Source: an uncultured Pseudoxanthomonas sp.
GTDB taxonomy: Bacteria; Pseudomonadota; Gammaproteobacteria; Xanthomonadales; Xanthomonadaceae
Reading direction: 5' to 3'
NCBI RefSeq assembly: GCF_946886695.1
Contig: NZ_CAMPJD010000002.1
Coordinates: forward strand, 58,708 to 122,707
Length of the DNA: 64,000 bases
Positions within the stretch are counted from its first letter, which is position 1. The number at the start of each line of letters is the position of its first letter. This document shows positions 34,349 through 42,900 of the stretch, in pieces. Below the pieces are notes generated by a model. That model searched no databases and was not told the origin of the DNA. It saw only the letters and a program-made list of their open reading frames with translations. Position numbers and translations under genes: made by a program.

Positions 34349-34519
34349 TCAGGGCCCCGTCGGCGGACCGGCGAACAGCAGCTGCCACATCCACACGAGG
34401 AAGCCGTATCCCGCCACGATCAGCACGGCCATCAACGGGAAGATGACCACCGTGAGCAACAGGAACGCGGTGCGCTCCTGCTGTTTGCTCGCAACGGCTG
34501 ATCCTTCGCTCTGCTCCAT
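34349..34519 (-). CDS. napE: NapE small membrane protein
   Basis: 56-residue single-span inner-membrane protein typical of nap operons; its function is unknown. The start at the ATG at 34519 gives MEQSEGSAVASKQQERTAFL, and the membrane span is LLLTVVIFPLMAVLIVAGYGF followed by LVWMWQLLFAGPP, a well-conserved NapE pattern. It is the first gene of napEFDABC. No FNR box was seen in the 98 bases upstream, so nap may be transcribed from upstream of moeA. Confidence 0.9.
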   Translation of the reverse strand: MEQSEGSAVASKQQERTAFLLLTVVIFPLMAVLIVAGYGFLVWMWQLLFAGPPTGP

Positions 34520-34617
34520 GTTGCCTACCTTGCGGGTGGGTACTGGTGCGACGATGCTGCGGCCGCAGGCTATCACATTCGCGTAGTGGCCCTGTCCCGG
34601 TCATCGGAAGGCGATAC

Positions 34618-35190
34618 TCAGGACATCGGATGCTGCAGCGCAACCCAGTCTTCCGGCGTATTGCAGTTGCGCAGCACCTGCTTCCATGACGATGACGGCA
34701 GATGGACGGTGTGCAATCGCTGCTGCAGCGCGCGCAGCGAGCACGCACGTCCCGTGAGGCCGCCGATCTCCTCCAGCGTGGCGCGCACGCCGGCATCCAG
34801 GCGCAATGCCATCGGCAGGGCATGCGCTTCCACGCAGGCGCAGTCGGCGTCCGTTCGCATCAGCGCCTGCAGCAATCCAGACGACAGCAGCGGCATGTCC
34901 ACCGGCACCACGATCCAGGCACCATCCCGCAGGCGGGGGGCGAGTTGTGCCAGCGCACCCATCGGACCGGTATCGGGCTGCGTGTCCGGCACGCTGTCGA
35001 AGCCGGGACGATCGCCGCTGACGATGACCTCGCACGCGCCCGCCGCCCGCAGCAACGCATGCATGTGCGTCAGCAACGTGCCGTCGCCCCATGGCAGCAG
35101 CGCCTTGTCCGTGCCCATCCGCGACGATCGCCCACCTGCAAGCAGGACGGCGCGCCACGTGGGCAATGGCCGATTCAAGTCGTGGTCCAC
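34618..35190 (-). CDS. mobA: molybdenum cofactor guanylyltransferase MobA
   Basis: Cytoplasmic enzyme of about 190 residues that adds GMP to molybdopterin, giving the MGD cofactor that NapA needs. The nucleotide-binding signature is LLAGGRSSRMGTDKALLPWG near the N-terminus, followed by TGPMGAL and the metal-binding VPVDMPLLSS. No ATG gives a sensible N-terminus; I chose the GTG at 35190, which overlaps the moeA 3' end by 16 bases and yields the usual family length. The next gene is napE, 98 bases downstream. Confidence 0.9.
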   Translation of the reverse strand: MDHDLNRPLPTWRAVLLAGGRSSRMGTDKALLPWGDGTLLTHMHALLRAAGACEVIVSGDRPGFDSVPDTQPDTGPMGALAQLAPRLRDGAWIVVPVDMPLLSSGLLQALMRTDADCACVEAHALPMALRLDAGVRATLEEIGGLTGRACSLRALQQRLHTVHLPSSSWKQVLRNCNTPEDWVALQHPMS

Positions 35191-36419
35191 GGCGGGGGCC
35201 GCAGATGGCTGTAGCCATGCACCTGCACGAGCGTGCCAGCGTCGACGTGCTCCGTTTCGGCAGGCAGCGTGATCCATGCGGAAGATCGCGAGAAGGGCAG
35301 CAGACGGAACGAGGCCTGCTCCGCGCCGGCATGCACGCGCATGCGCCCTTCCCCATCGCAGCGCAGCGTGGCATGGAAAGCGGCATGCAGCCCGGCTCGC
35401 TTGCTGCATGCGGCGGCGAGCGGCAACCGGCATTCCTGTTCCACGGACATGCCCAGCCATGCGCGCAGCAGCGGCTCGACCAGGAGGCGGAAGCCCACCG
35501 CCGTCGACAGCGGATTGCCCGGCAGGCCGACGAACAAGGGCCCCTCGCGCAACCGCGCACAGAACACGGGCTTGCCGGGGCGCAACGCCACGCCGTGGAA
35601 ACGCCGTGCCGCATTGCGTGCACCCAGCGCGGACGGAATGAAGTCGTAATGGCCCTTGGACACCGCGCCCGTGCTCAGCACCAGGTCGACACCGTCCGCC
35701 AGCGCCGTATCGAGCGCAGTCTGGAACTCCGCCACCTCATCGCCGACGCGCACGACGCGGACGGCTTCCGCGCCCGCAGTCGCCAGGGCAGCGGCGAGAT
35801 ACGGCGAGGTCGCGTCATGGATGCCGCCCGGCGGCAACGGCTGGCCCGGCGCCACCAGTTCGCGGCCCGTCGCCAGCACCGCAACGCGCGGACGGCGCGC
35901 CACGTCGACCCGATCGATACCGAGCCCGGCGAGCAGCAACATCTGTGCGTCGCCGACGAACGTGCCCTGCTTCAGCACCACGCATCCCGCCGGCACGTCT
36001 TCGCCCCGGCGCCGGATGTTCGCGCCCGGCTCGGCCTGCTCCAGCAGACGGATGCGCGGTGCCCCTGCGTCCCGCACGGCGAGTGACTCGACGCGCTCCA
36101 CCGGCACCACGATGTCCGCGCGCGCCGGAAGCGGCGCGCCGGTCATGATCTCCCAAGCGGATGCCGCATCGTCCCGCGGCATGTCGCCCGCGCCGATGCG
36201 GGCCGCGATCTCCCACTCGCTGCCGATGGCCTGTGGCTGTCCGCCCGATGCAAGCGCGACGCCGTCCATCGCCGCATTGTCGAACGGCGGCAACGCGATG
36301 CCGCTCACCACGTCACGGCCCAGCACGCGACTTGTCGCTGCGGCGAGCGCGACCTGCTGTACGGCGAGCAGGCGCGCGCCCTCCAGCATCCGCGCCAACG
36401 CCTCGTGGTATCCGATCAC
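35175..36419 (-). CDS. moeA: molybdopterin molybdenumtransferase MoeA
   Basis: Cytoplasmic enzyme of 414 residues that inserts molybdenum into adenylated molybdopterin. Start chosen at the GTG at 36419, with AGGGAGG five bases upstream (VIGYHEALARMLEGARLLAV); an upstream frame extension has no support. Visible motifs are the DNAAMDGVAL segment, the MTGAPLPARADIVVPVE region, RRRGEDVPAG, LSTGAVSKGHYDF, and PVFCARLREGPLFVGLPGNPLS near the end. It forms a unit with mobA and probably napEFDABC. Confidence 0.93.
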   Translation of the reverse strand: MIGYHEALARMLEGARLLAVQQVALAAATSRVLGRDVVSGIALPPFDNAAMDGVALASGGQPQAIGSEWEIAARIGAGDMPRDDAASAWEIMTGAPLPARADIVVPVERVESLAVRDAGAPRIRLLEQAEPGANIRRRGEDVPAGCVVLKQGTFVGDAQMLLLAGLGIDRVDVARRPRVAVLATGRELVAPGQPLPPGGIHDATSPYLAAALATAGAEAVRVVRVGDEVAEFQTALDTALADGVDLVLSTGAVSKGHYDFIPSALGARNAARRFHGVALRPGKPVFCARLREGPLFVGLPGNPLSTAVGFRLLVEPLLRAWLGMSVEQECRLPLAAACSKRAGLHAAFHATLRCDGEGRMRVHAGAEQASFRLLPFSRSSAWITLPAETEHVDAGTLVQVHGYSHLRPPPWTTT

Positions 36420-36546
36420 TGCGCCTCCCTGTGCCCAAGGCCTGACGGCCGGCTCCAGCCTAGTGCCGCCCTGGAGTATTGCCAACCCGAGCGCACGAAC
36501 CCGCGCCCTCACGACCCTGAAGCCTGCGACGGAAAGCCGCAACCGA

Positions 36547-36560
36547 TTGACCCATATCAA
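36547..36560. promoter_or_regulatory. FNR-type box upstream of hemN
   Basis: TTGACCCATATCAA differs from the FNR consensus TTGAT-N4-ATCAA at one position. Its centre (36553.5) is exactly 41.5 bases before the A of the hemN ATG, with TAGGCT at -12 to -7 relative to that A. It is also 134.5 bases upstream of the moeA start and may control both directions. Confidence 0.8.
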
Positions 36561-36594
36561 GGACAGCCCCGTGGCGCTTGCCTAGGCTGCACCC

Positions 36595-37992
36595 ATGGCC
36601 AGCCTGTCCTCCCTGTTCGATCCCGAGCTGCTGCGGCGTTACGACACGCCGGGGCCGCGCTACACCTCGTATCCCACCGCGCCGCAGTTCTCGCCGGGCT
36701 TCCAGGAAGCCGACCTGCGCGAGATGGCGGCGATCACCAACGGCGATCCGATCCCGCGCCCGCTGTCGCTCTACCTGCACATCCCGTTCTGCACCAGTCC
36801 GTGCTTCTACTGCGGATGCAACCGCATCATCACCCGCGATACCGCGCGCGGCGCCGCCTATCTCACCCGGCTGTACCGCGAAGTGGCGATGACGTCGGCG
36901 CTGTTCGACCGCGACCGCGACGTGGAGCAGGTGCACTTCGGCGGCGGCACCCCCAACTTCCTGTCGCCCGCGCAGATCGCCGAAGTGATGGACGTGCTGC
37001 GCCGGCAGTTCTCGTTCGCGCCCACCTCAAGGCTGGACTGCTCGATCGAGCTCGACCCGCGCTTCATCACCCCGGACGAGGTGGGCGAACTCGCCGCCGC
37101 AGGCTTCAACCGCGCCAGCCTGGGCGTGCAGGATTTCGATCCGGACGTGCAGCTCGCCGTCAACCGCATCCAGAGCGTCGAACAGACGCTGGCGATCATC
37201 GACGCCTGCCGCACGCATGGCCTGCAGTCCGTGAACGTGGACCTGATCTACGGCCTGCCGAAGCAGAGCCTGGAGGGCTTCTCGCGCACGCTCGACATCA
37301 CCCTCGAGGCACGCCCTGATCGCCTGGCGATCTACAGCTACGCGCACCTGCCGTCGATGTTCCGCCCGCAGCAGCGCATCAACGCCGACGACCTGCCCTC
37401 GCCCGGGGTGAAACTGGGCCTGCTGCAATGCGCGATCGACAAGCTGGGCGAAGCCGGCTACGTCTACATCGGCATGGATCACTTTGCCCTGCCCGGCGAC
37501 AGCCTGGCGCTGGCGCAGCAACGCGGCGATCTGCACCGCAACTTCATGGGCTACACCACCCACGCCGAGAGCGACCTGCTGGGGCTTGGCGTCAGCGCGA
37601 TCAGCCACATCGGCCCGAGCTTCAGCCAGAACCCGCGCGACCTGGGCAGTTGGGAGCAGGCCATCGACCAGGGCCACCTGCCGGTGTGGCGCGGCATGCG
37701 ACTGGAAGAAGACGACGTGATCCGCGCGGACGTGATCCAGCGGCTGATGTGCGACGGCGCACTGGACTACCGCGACCTTGGCCGGCGCCACGTGGTCGAC
37801 TTCACGACCTATTTCGCCGACGCCCTGGAGCGCCTGCGCCCGCTCGAAGACGACGGCCTGGTGGAGCTGGCGAGCGACGGACTGCGCGCGACCTCGCGCG
37901 GGCGGTTGCTGTTGCGTATCATCGCGATGTGCTTCGACCGCTACCTTCCCACCGCCGCAGCCTCGACGCCTCGCTTCTCGCGCACGGTGTGA
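36595..37992 (+). CDS. hemN: oxygen-independent coproporphyrinogen III oxidase HemN
   Basis: Radical-SAM enzyme of 465 residues converting coproporphyrinogen III to protoporphyrinogen IX without oxygen, which supplies heme for the nap, nor and other cytochromes under anoxia. The cluster motif is YLHIPFCTSPCFYCGCNRII, with the fourth HemN-type cysteine. The length and the SLYLHIPF start, FGGGTPNFL, and ELDPRF are typical of true HemN rather than HemW. No ribosome-binding site precedes the ATG at 36595; the FNR box position suggests transcription starts at or next to the ATG (leaderless mRNA). The fnr gene follows after 19 bases. Confidence 0.95.
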   Translation: MASLSSLFDPELLRRYDTPGPRYTSYPTAPQFSPGFQEADLREMAAITNGDPIPRPLSLYLHIPFCTSPCFYCGCNRIITRDTARGAAYLTRLYREVAMTSALFDRDRDVEQVHFGGGTPNFLSPAQIAEVMDVLRRQFSFAPTSRLDCSIELDPRFITPDEVGELAAAGFNRASLGVQDFDPDVQLAVNRIQSVEQTLAIIDACRTHGLQSVNVDLIYGLPKQSLEGFSRTLDITLEARPDRLAIYSYAHLPSMFRPQQRINADDLPSPGVKLGLLQCAIDKLGEAGYVYIGMDHFALPGDSLALAQQRGDLHRNFMGYTTHAESDLLGLGVSAISHIGPSFSQNPRDLGSWEQAIDQGHLPVWRGMRLEEDDVIRADVIQRLMCDGALDYRDLGRRHVVDFTTYFADALERLRPLEDDGLVELASDGLRATSRGRLLLRIIAMCFDRYLPTAAASTPRFSRTV

Positions 37993-38011
37993 CCTCGACG
38001 GGAGTATCCGC

Positions 38012-38767
38012 ATGACCTCGCCGCTGGTCTTCCCGCGCACCGACGCGAGCGTGGTTGCCGACGATGGCGATGCCCTGCACTTCTGCTCCACGTGTGCGTT
38101 CTCGCAGGCCTGCCTGTCCGAGGGCATGGACAAGCGCGCGCTCATGGACCTGCACGTGCTGGTCGAACACGTCGGCCCGCTGCGCGCGGGCGAGCACGTG
38201 TTCCGCGAAGGCGATCCGTTCGGTGCCATCGCCGCGGTGCGCGCGGGCACGGTGAAGACCTACCAGATCGACCGCAATGGGCACGAACAGGTGCTCGGCT
38301 TCCACCTGCCCGGCGAGGTGATCGGCCTCAACGCCATCCACGGCGACCGATACCCGTGCAACGCCATCGCGCTGGACACGGTGATGCTGTGCCGGTTCTC
38401 GTTCCCCAAGATCGCGCTGCTGGCCGCACGCCTGCCCAACCTGCAGGCGCACCTGTTCAAGCTGATGAGTCGCGACATCGGCGTAGCCTCGCTGTTCGCG
38501 CGCGACAACACGGCCGACGAACGCATGGCCGCGTTCCTGATCGGCCTATCGCGCCGGCTGGCCGCACGCGGCTTCTCGCCGCGCCGCTTCCAGCTGACCA
38601 TGGCGCGCACCGACATCGCCAACTACCTGCGCCAGGCCCCGGAAACCGTCAGCCGCGTGCTGCGCCGTTTCGAGAAGGACGGCCTGCTGCACATCAAGCA
38701 GCGCGATGTCGAGATCCTCGACCTGCCCCGCCTGGAAGCCCTCGCGCTGAGCGTGCTGCGGGATTGA
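38012..38767 (+). CDS. fnr: Fnr/Anr oxygen-sensing transcription regulator
   Basis: CRP/FNR-family regulator of 251 residues. The ATG at 38012 has GGGAG upstream. Four cluster ligands are present: C25, C28 and C34 in HFCSTCAFSQACLSEG, and C116 in DRYPCNAIA, so it should carry an oxygen-labile [4Fe-4S] cluster. The cyclic-nucleotide-like sensor domain covers about 45-160 and the helix-turn-helix is TDIANYLRQAPETVSRVLRRF, with the E-x2-S-R residues that read TTGAT half-sites. It is therefore the likely activator at the FNR boxes around hemN, norB, nnrS and nirK. It is probably co-transcribed with hemN. Confidence 0.94.
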   Translation: MTSPLVFPRTDASVVADDGDALHFCSTCAFSQACLSEGMDKRALMDLHVLVEHVGPLRAGEHVFREGDPFGAIAAVRAGTVKTYQIDRNGHEQVLGFHLPGEVIGLNAIHGDRYPCNAIALDTVMLCRFSFPKIALLAARLPNLQAHLFKLMSRDIGVASLFARDNTADERMAAFLIGLSRRLAARGFSPRRFQLTMARTDIANYLRQAPETVSRVLRRFEKDGLLHIKQRDVEILDLPRLEALALSVLRD

Positions 38768-38778
38768 GGCGATGCCCC

Positions 38779-38876
38779 CTGTAGGAGCGACGTAAGTCGC
38801 GACCGCACGGCCCGACGGCCGCTCCGCGTTACGAAGGCCGGAAAGTCTCGGGTCGCGACTTACGTCGCTCCTACAG
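38779..38876. repeat. paired REP-like palindromes (25-base perfect inverted repeat)
   Basis: Left arm 38779-38803 (CTGTAGGAGCGACGTAAGTC plus GCGAC) and right arm 38852-38876 are perfect reverse complements over 25 bases, separated by 48 bases. Each arm contains its own short hairpin GCGAC-GTAA-GTCGC. This is the layout of a paired REP/BIME element as mobilised by RAYT transposases; the GTAGGAGCGAC head is common in xanthomonads. It lies between fnr and norB and could also end fnr transcripts. Confidence 0.8.
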
Positions 38877-38905
38877 AAGCACCCAGCGCCCTATTCCACC
38901 CCCGC

Positions 38906-38919
38906 TTGACCTGCGTCAT
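38906..38919. promoter_or_regulatory. FNR/Dnr-type box upstream of norB
   Basis: TTGACCTGCGTCAT is a degenerate FNR-type palindrome (TTGAC-N4-GTCAt). Its centre is 63.5 bases before the norB ATG; activation from -41.5 would place the start of transcription near 38954, leaving a leader with the AGGAGAG ribosome-binding site. Confidence 0.6.
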
Positions 38920-38975
38920 GGAGCCCCCGGGCTGGCGCGCCGATGATGCGGCCGTTCCTTCAGGAGAGCCGCATC

Positions 38976-41249
38976 ATGAATTCGACACGCAAGTTGTGGG
39001 TGGGGTTGGCGGCCCTGCTCATTGCGTCGTTCGCCGTCCTGCTCTGGGTCGGCAGCGAAGTGCATCGCCAGGCGCCCCCGTTGCCCGAGCAGGTCGTGGC
39101 GGAGGACGGCCGGGTTATCTTCACCCGCAAGGACATCGAGACCGGCCGCCAGGTGTGGCAGTCGATCGGTGGCCAGCAACTCGGTTCCATCTGGGGTCAC
39201 GGCGGTTACGTGGCGCCCGACTGGGGCGCGGACTGGTTGCACCGCGAGGCCGAGGCCATCCTGGATGGATGGGTGAAGCGCGACACCGGCGCGGACAGCT
39301 ACAAGCAACTGGATGCCGCCACGCAGGCGGCGTATGCCGCGCGCGTGCAGGCGCTGATGCGGCCGAACACCCATGACGCCGCAACGGGCACGATCACGCT
39401 GTCGAACGACCGCGCCGACGCCATCGCCACGGTCGGCCAGCACTACCAGAGCCTGTTCTCCGCCGATCCGGCCACCGGCGACCTGCGCGAGGCCTATGCC
39501 ATGCGCAACGACACCGTGCCCGATGCCGAACACCGTCGCCAGCTGACCGCGTTCTACTGGTGGGCGGCCTGGTCATCAGTGACCGAGCGTCCCGGCGAGA
39601 AGATCAGCTACACGGCGAACTGGCCGGCGGATGAGCTGGTCGGCAACACGCCGCCGCCGAGCGCCTTCATGTGGACGGTCTTCAGCGTGCTGTTCCTGAT
39701 CGCCGGCATCGGCCTGCTGGGTTGGCACTACGCGGTCAACCACGGCGATGAAATGGCGCCGGTACTGCCCAAGAGCGATCCGCTCGCGAAGATCAGGATC
39801 ACGCCCTCGATGCGCGCGACCGCGAAATACTTCTGGGTGGTCATCGCGCTGTTCATCGTACAGATCCTGCTGGGTGCGATCACCGCGCATTACCAGGTGG
39901 AAGGCCAGGAAGCCTACGGCTTCGCGCTGGCCGACATCCTGCCGTACTCGCTCACGCGCACCTGGCATACGCAACTCGCGGTGCTGTGGATCGCCACCGC
40001 GTGGCTGGGCATGGGCCTGTACATCGGCCCGGCGATCTCCGGGCATGAACCGAAGTTCCAGCGCCTGGGTGTCAACTTCCTGTGGGCGTGCCTGTTGATC
40101 ATCGTGGTCGGCGCCTTCACCGGCCAGTGGTTCGCGGTGATGCAGAAGCTCGGGCTGGAACACAACTTCTGGTTCGGCCACCAGGGCTGGGAATACGTCG
40201 ACCTCGGCCGCTTCTGGCAGTGGTTCCTCTTCATCGGTCTGACCCTGTGGCTGGTGCTGGTGGGCCGCGCACTGTGGCCGGCCATCCGCAACGGCGGCGA
40301 ATCGCGCAGCATCGTCAGCCTGCTGTTCCTGTCCACCGTGGCGATCGGCCTGTTCTACGCGGCCGGCCTGATGTGGGGCGAGCACACGCACCTGTCGATG
40401 GTCGAGTACTGGCGCTGGTGGGTGGTGCACCTGTGGGTGGAAGGCTTCTTCGAAGTGTTCGCGGTGGCGGTGATCGCCTTCCTGTTCACTCGCCTGGGCC
40501 TGCTGCAGACGAAGACCGCCACGGTGGCGGTGCTGTTCGCCACCATCGTGTTCATGGCCGGTGGCGTGCTGGGCACGCTGCACCACCTGTACTTCACCGG
40601 CACGCCGACGGCGGTGATCGCGCTGGGCGCGAGCTTCTCGGCACTGGAAGTGGTGCCGCTGGCCTACGTGGGCTTCGAGGCGTACCACAGCTGGAAGATG
40701 GGCAAGGCCACGCCATGGATGCAGCGCTACCGCTGGCCGATCCAGTTCTTCATCGCGGTGTCGTTCTGGAACCTGGTGGGCGCGGGCCTGTTCGGCTTCC
40801 TCATCAATCCGCCGCTGCCGCTGTACTACATGCAGGGCCTGAACCTGACGCCCAACCATGGCCACACGGCGCTGTTCGGCGTGTACGGCATGCTCGGCAT
40901 CGGGCTGATGCTGTTCTGCCTGCGCGGCCTGAAGCCGGACGTGGTGTGGAACGAGAAGCTGCTGAAGACCGCGTTCTGGTCGCTCAACATCGGCCTGGCC
41001 GGCATGTCACTGCTGACCCTGCTGCCGCTGGGCATCCTGCAGCTCAACGCGGCGCTGGAGCACGGGTACTGGTTCGCGCGCTCGGCGGAGTTCATGCAGC
41101 AGCCGATCGTCGACATGCTGGTGTGGATGCGCGTCCCGGCCGACACGCTCTTCAGCGTGGGCGCGCTGGCGCTGGCGTGGTTCGTCGCCAGCCTGTGGCT
41201 GGCCCCCCGCCGCGAACTCGTGCCCGTAGCGCAACCGAGCGAAGCCTGA
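38976..41249 (+). CDS. norB: quinol-dependent nitric oxide reductase (qNor)
   Basis: Single-subunit inner-membrane NO reductase of 757 residues (also called NorZ) reducing NO to N2O with electrons from quinol. Start at the ATG at 38976 preceded by AGGAGAG; an upstream in-frame ATG at 38943 is less likely. The protein has an N-terminal membrane span, a periplasmic domain (about 35-220, containing the quinol-oxidising NorC-like fold without heme c motif), and a 12-span NorB-like core. Heme and FeB ligands are seen in YSLTRTWHTQLAVLW, WWVVHLWVEGFFEVFAVAV and GTLHHLYFTG, and NHGHTALFGVYGML near the end. It follows hemN-fnr and detoxifies or respires the NO made by NirK. Confidence 0.95.
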   Translation: MNSTRKLWVGLAALLIASFAVLLWVGSEVHRQAPPLPEQVVAEDGRVIFTRKDIETGRQVWQSIGGQQLGSIWGHGGYVAPDWGADWLHREAEAILDGWVKRDTGADSYKQLDAATQAAYAARVQALMRPNTHDAATGTITLSNDRADAIATVGQHYQSLFSADPATGDLREAYAMRNDTVPDAEHRRQLTAFYWWAAWSSVTERPGEKISYTANWPADELVGNTPPPSAFMWTVFSVLFLIAGIGLLGWHYAVNHGDEMAPVLPKSDPLAKIRITPSMRATAKYFWVVIALFIVQILLGAITAHYQVEGQEAYGFALADILPYSLTRTWHTQLAVLWIATAWLGMGLYIGPAISGHEPKFQRLGVNFLWACLLIIVVGAFTGQWFAVMQKLGLEHNFWFGHQGWEYVDLGRFWQWFLFIGLTLWLVLVGRALWPAIRNGGESRSIVSLLFLSTVAIGLFYAAGLMWGEHTHLSMVEYWRWWVVHLWVEGFFEVFAVAVIAFLFTRLGLLQTKTATVAVLFATIVFMAGGVLGTLHHLYFTGTPTAVIALGASFSALEVVPLAYVGFEAYHSWKMGKATPWMQRYRWPIQFFIAVSFWNLVGAGLFGFLINPPLPLYYMQGLNLTPNHGHTALFGVYGMLGIGLMLFCLRGLKPDVVWNEKLLKTAFWSLNIGLAGMSLLTLLPLGILQLNAALEHGYWFARSAEFMQQPIVDMLVWMRVPADTLFSVGALALAWFVASLWLAPRRELVPVAQPSEA

Positions 41250-41306
41250 CCCTGGAACCGGCCTCTCCGGGTGGGGAGGCCGGGCCACCTGCTGCAGGTT
41301 GCAGCA

Positions 41307-41335
41307 AGAGAGCCGCACAAGCGGCTCTCTTTTTG
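41307..41335 (+). terminator. Rho-independent terminator of norB
   Basis: A perfect 10-base stem AGAGAGCCGC / GCGGCTCTCT with loop ACAA is followed by a T-run (TTTTTG including the stem end). It lies 58 bases after the norB stop. Confidence 0.9.
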
Positions 41336-41433
41336 TCTGTTGACGGCCATACCGCCGCGCCGCCATCCTGCGCCATCACCGCAAGGATTGCCGACCATGA
41401 GACCTTGCCCGAGCCACTTGCTCAGGAGTCGCC

Positions 41434-41766
41434 ATGAAGTTGACCAGCCTGCTCGTGATCATGGCCGTCGGCGTGGCCGGGTTGTATACCCACGATCTGT
41501 ACAAGACAAAGCGTGCGCTCCAGACACAAGCGGCGAGCACCGTGCGGATCGCAGCCACGCCATCGCAGTTTGACCGACCTTGGGGGCAGCAATCGATCGT
41601 TCGACCACCTCCCTCACGCGCATCCTCACACAGCTGCGATGGACGAACGCATTGCTCGCAGATGCGGTCCTGCGCAGAAGCGACATATTTCATCCAGCAC
41701 TGTCCGAATACCAAAATGGATGGCGATCGGGATGGGATTCCTTGCGAGAATCAGTGGTGCAGCTAA
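41434..41766 (+). CDS. exported Excalibur-domain protein
   Basis: 110-residue protein with an N-terminal hydrophobic anchor or signal (MKLTSLLVIMAVGVAGLYTH) and a C-terminal Excalibur-type calcium-binding domain: HCSQMRSCAEATYFIQHCPN, then DGDRDGIPCENQWC, where the DxDxDG loop and cysteine pairs are typical. CAGGAG precedes the ATG at 41434. Such proteins are often linked to nucleases or cold-shock-like domains; here it stands alone. Its function is unknown. Confidence 0.88.
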   Translation: MKLTSLLVIMAVGVAGLYTHDLYKTKRALQTQAASTVRIAATPSQFDRPWGQQSIVRPPPSRASSHSCDGRTHCSQMRSCAEATYFIQHCPNTKMDGDRDGIPCENQWCS

Positions 41767-41831
41767 TCGCATGCGTCTGCCATCGTTCATCGCTCGTGAC
41801 CCTTCCTGCGACGCAAACCCGAGCGACCGTC

Positions 41832-42272
41832 ATGCTCACGATTCCCTTCGCAGTCGTCATAATCCTCGCCCAGGCGCCGGCAGTCGCGCAGGTCTGTCCC
41901 GCCGACCTCATGCGGATCGATGGAGTGGACGTCGCCGCACCGGCCAATCGTCTTGTGCAGGCCTACGGCACGCCGATCGCCCGGAATGACATGGACGGTG
42001 AGCACTACGAAGAGGAGTGGGTATTCGACAAGGCTCACGCCTACCTGATCTCGGGCCGTGTAGAGCATCTCGCATCCTCACGGAAGGGCTCGTGCACGGG
42101 CCGTGGCATCTGCGTCGCCGGCACCCTGGACGACGCAAAGCAAAGGTTCGACGGCTTCGTTCGCAGCGAAGACGGCAACTCGTTGCATTGCGCCGATACG
42201 GAGTCCGCCTGCTCCCTGGTCGTGGAGGGCACGCCGCGGATCCGCAGGCTTTTCCTCCAATGCCTTCCCTAG
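41832..42272 (+). CDS. exported hypothetical protein
   Basis: 146-residue protein with a clear signal peptide (MLTIPFAVVIILAQAPAVAQ, cleavage after VAQ) and five further cysteines (VCPADL, SCTGRGICVAG, LHCADTESACSL, LQCLP) that may form disulfides in the periplasm. Segments such as YEEEWVFDKAHAYLISGRVE suggest a small beta-rich domain. No family recognised. The start has no strong ribosome-binding site; it sits between the Excalibur protein and a membrane protein gene. Confidence 0.7.
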   Translation: MLTIPFAVVIILAQAPAVAQVCPADLMRIDGVDVAAPANRLVQAYGTPIARNDMDGEHYEEEWVFDKAHAYLISGRVEHLASSRKGSCTGRGICVAGTLDDAKQRFDGFVRSEDGNSLHCADTESACSLVVEGTPRIRRLFLQCLP

Positions 42273-42300
42273 GGACTGCGGATAGGGAACCCATCTCTTC

Positions 42301-42735
42301 ATGCCCGCCTACATCATCCCGACGCCACGCGAACGCCTGATCGCGTTCGCCAAAGTCCTTCTTCCGCCGCTCGGCGGGGGGGCACTGTTCCTGACGGCGC
42401 ACCTTTATGATCGACATGCGGCCGAACTGCCTTTCTGCGAGCAGCTCCCCTGGATGTGGGTCGTCGTCATGACAGCCACGGCGGTGCTGGCGAGCTTCGC
42501 CTGTCTGTCCGGTTGGAGTGCCTTCAGGATATGGAGGTCCGGACAGTATCCCGCACCCGGCACATCGGTATTCTTCCGCACGCGCGTGCACACGGGCTGG
42601 TGGGCGCGTACGAACGCGATTGCCTATGCGATTGTTTCGCTCGTTTTTGCCGCCTTCCTGGTGGCGTTTCTCAGCATGTTTGTTTTTCCCGAGTCGGGGC
42701 TGTTCGGCCTCTGGCTGCGTGGCTGCGAGCCCTGA
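42301..42735 (+). CDS. small inner-membrane hypothetical protein
   Basis: 144-residue protein with three probable membrane spans: AKVLLPPLGGGALFLTAHLY, WMWVVVMTATAVLASFACLS and NAIAYAIVSLVFAAFLVAFL. A cytoplasmic loop IWRSGQYPAPGTSVFFRTR lies between spans 2 and 3. No domain recognised. It follows the exported hypothetical protein after 28 bases and may be in the same unit. Confidence 0.7.
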   Translation: MPAYIIPTPRERLIAFAKVLLPPLGGGALFLTAHLYDRHAAELPFCEQLPWMWVVVMTATAVLASFACLSGWSAFRIWRSGQYPAPGTSVFFRTRVHTGWWARTNAIAYAIVSLVFAAFLVAFLSMFVFPESGLFGLWLRGCEP

Positions 42736-42761
42736 TCGAGCGGGCTCGCGTAAGAGCCAGC

Positions 42762-42850
42762 GTAGCCCAGGTAAGCCCAGCGCACCCGAGGCGCTCCACA
42801 CGGATGCGTTACGTTTCCCCGGGTGCGGCCTTTGGCCTTACCCGGGCTAC
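42762..42850. repeat. imperfect inverted repeat of GTAGCCCGGGTAAGGCC type
   Basis: GTAGCCCAGGTAAGCC (42762-42777) and GGCCTTACCCGGGCTAC (42834-42850) form an imperfect inverted repeat around 56 bases that include CGCACCCGAGG / CCCCGGGTGCGG, a second nested complementarity. This is another short intergenic palindromic element of a kind frequent in xanthomonad genomes. It occupies most of the gap between the genes at 42301 and 42901. Confidence 0.65.
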
Positions 42851-42900
42851 TTGCTCCAACCTAGCCACGTTCCGTTATCCACGAAATCTCCGGAGGTCCC

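Noticed and set aside
38980..39400. Heme c motif in the N-terminal domain of the NO reductase (a NorC fusion)
   Set aside because: No CxxCH is present in the periplasmic domain, so this is a quinol-type enzyme and not a cytochrome c-dependent fusion.
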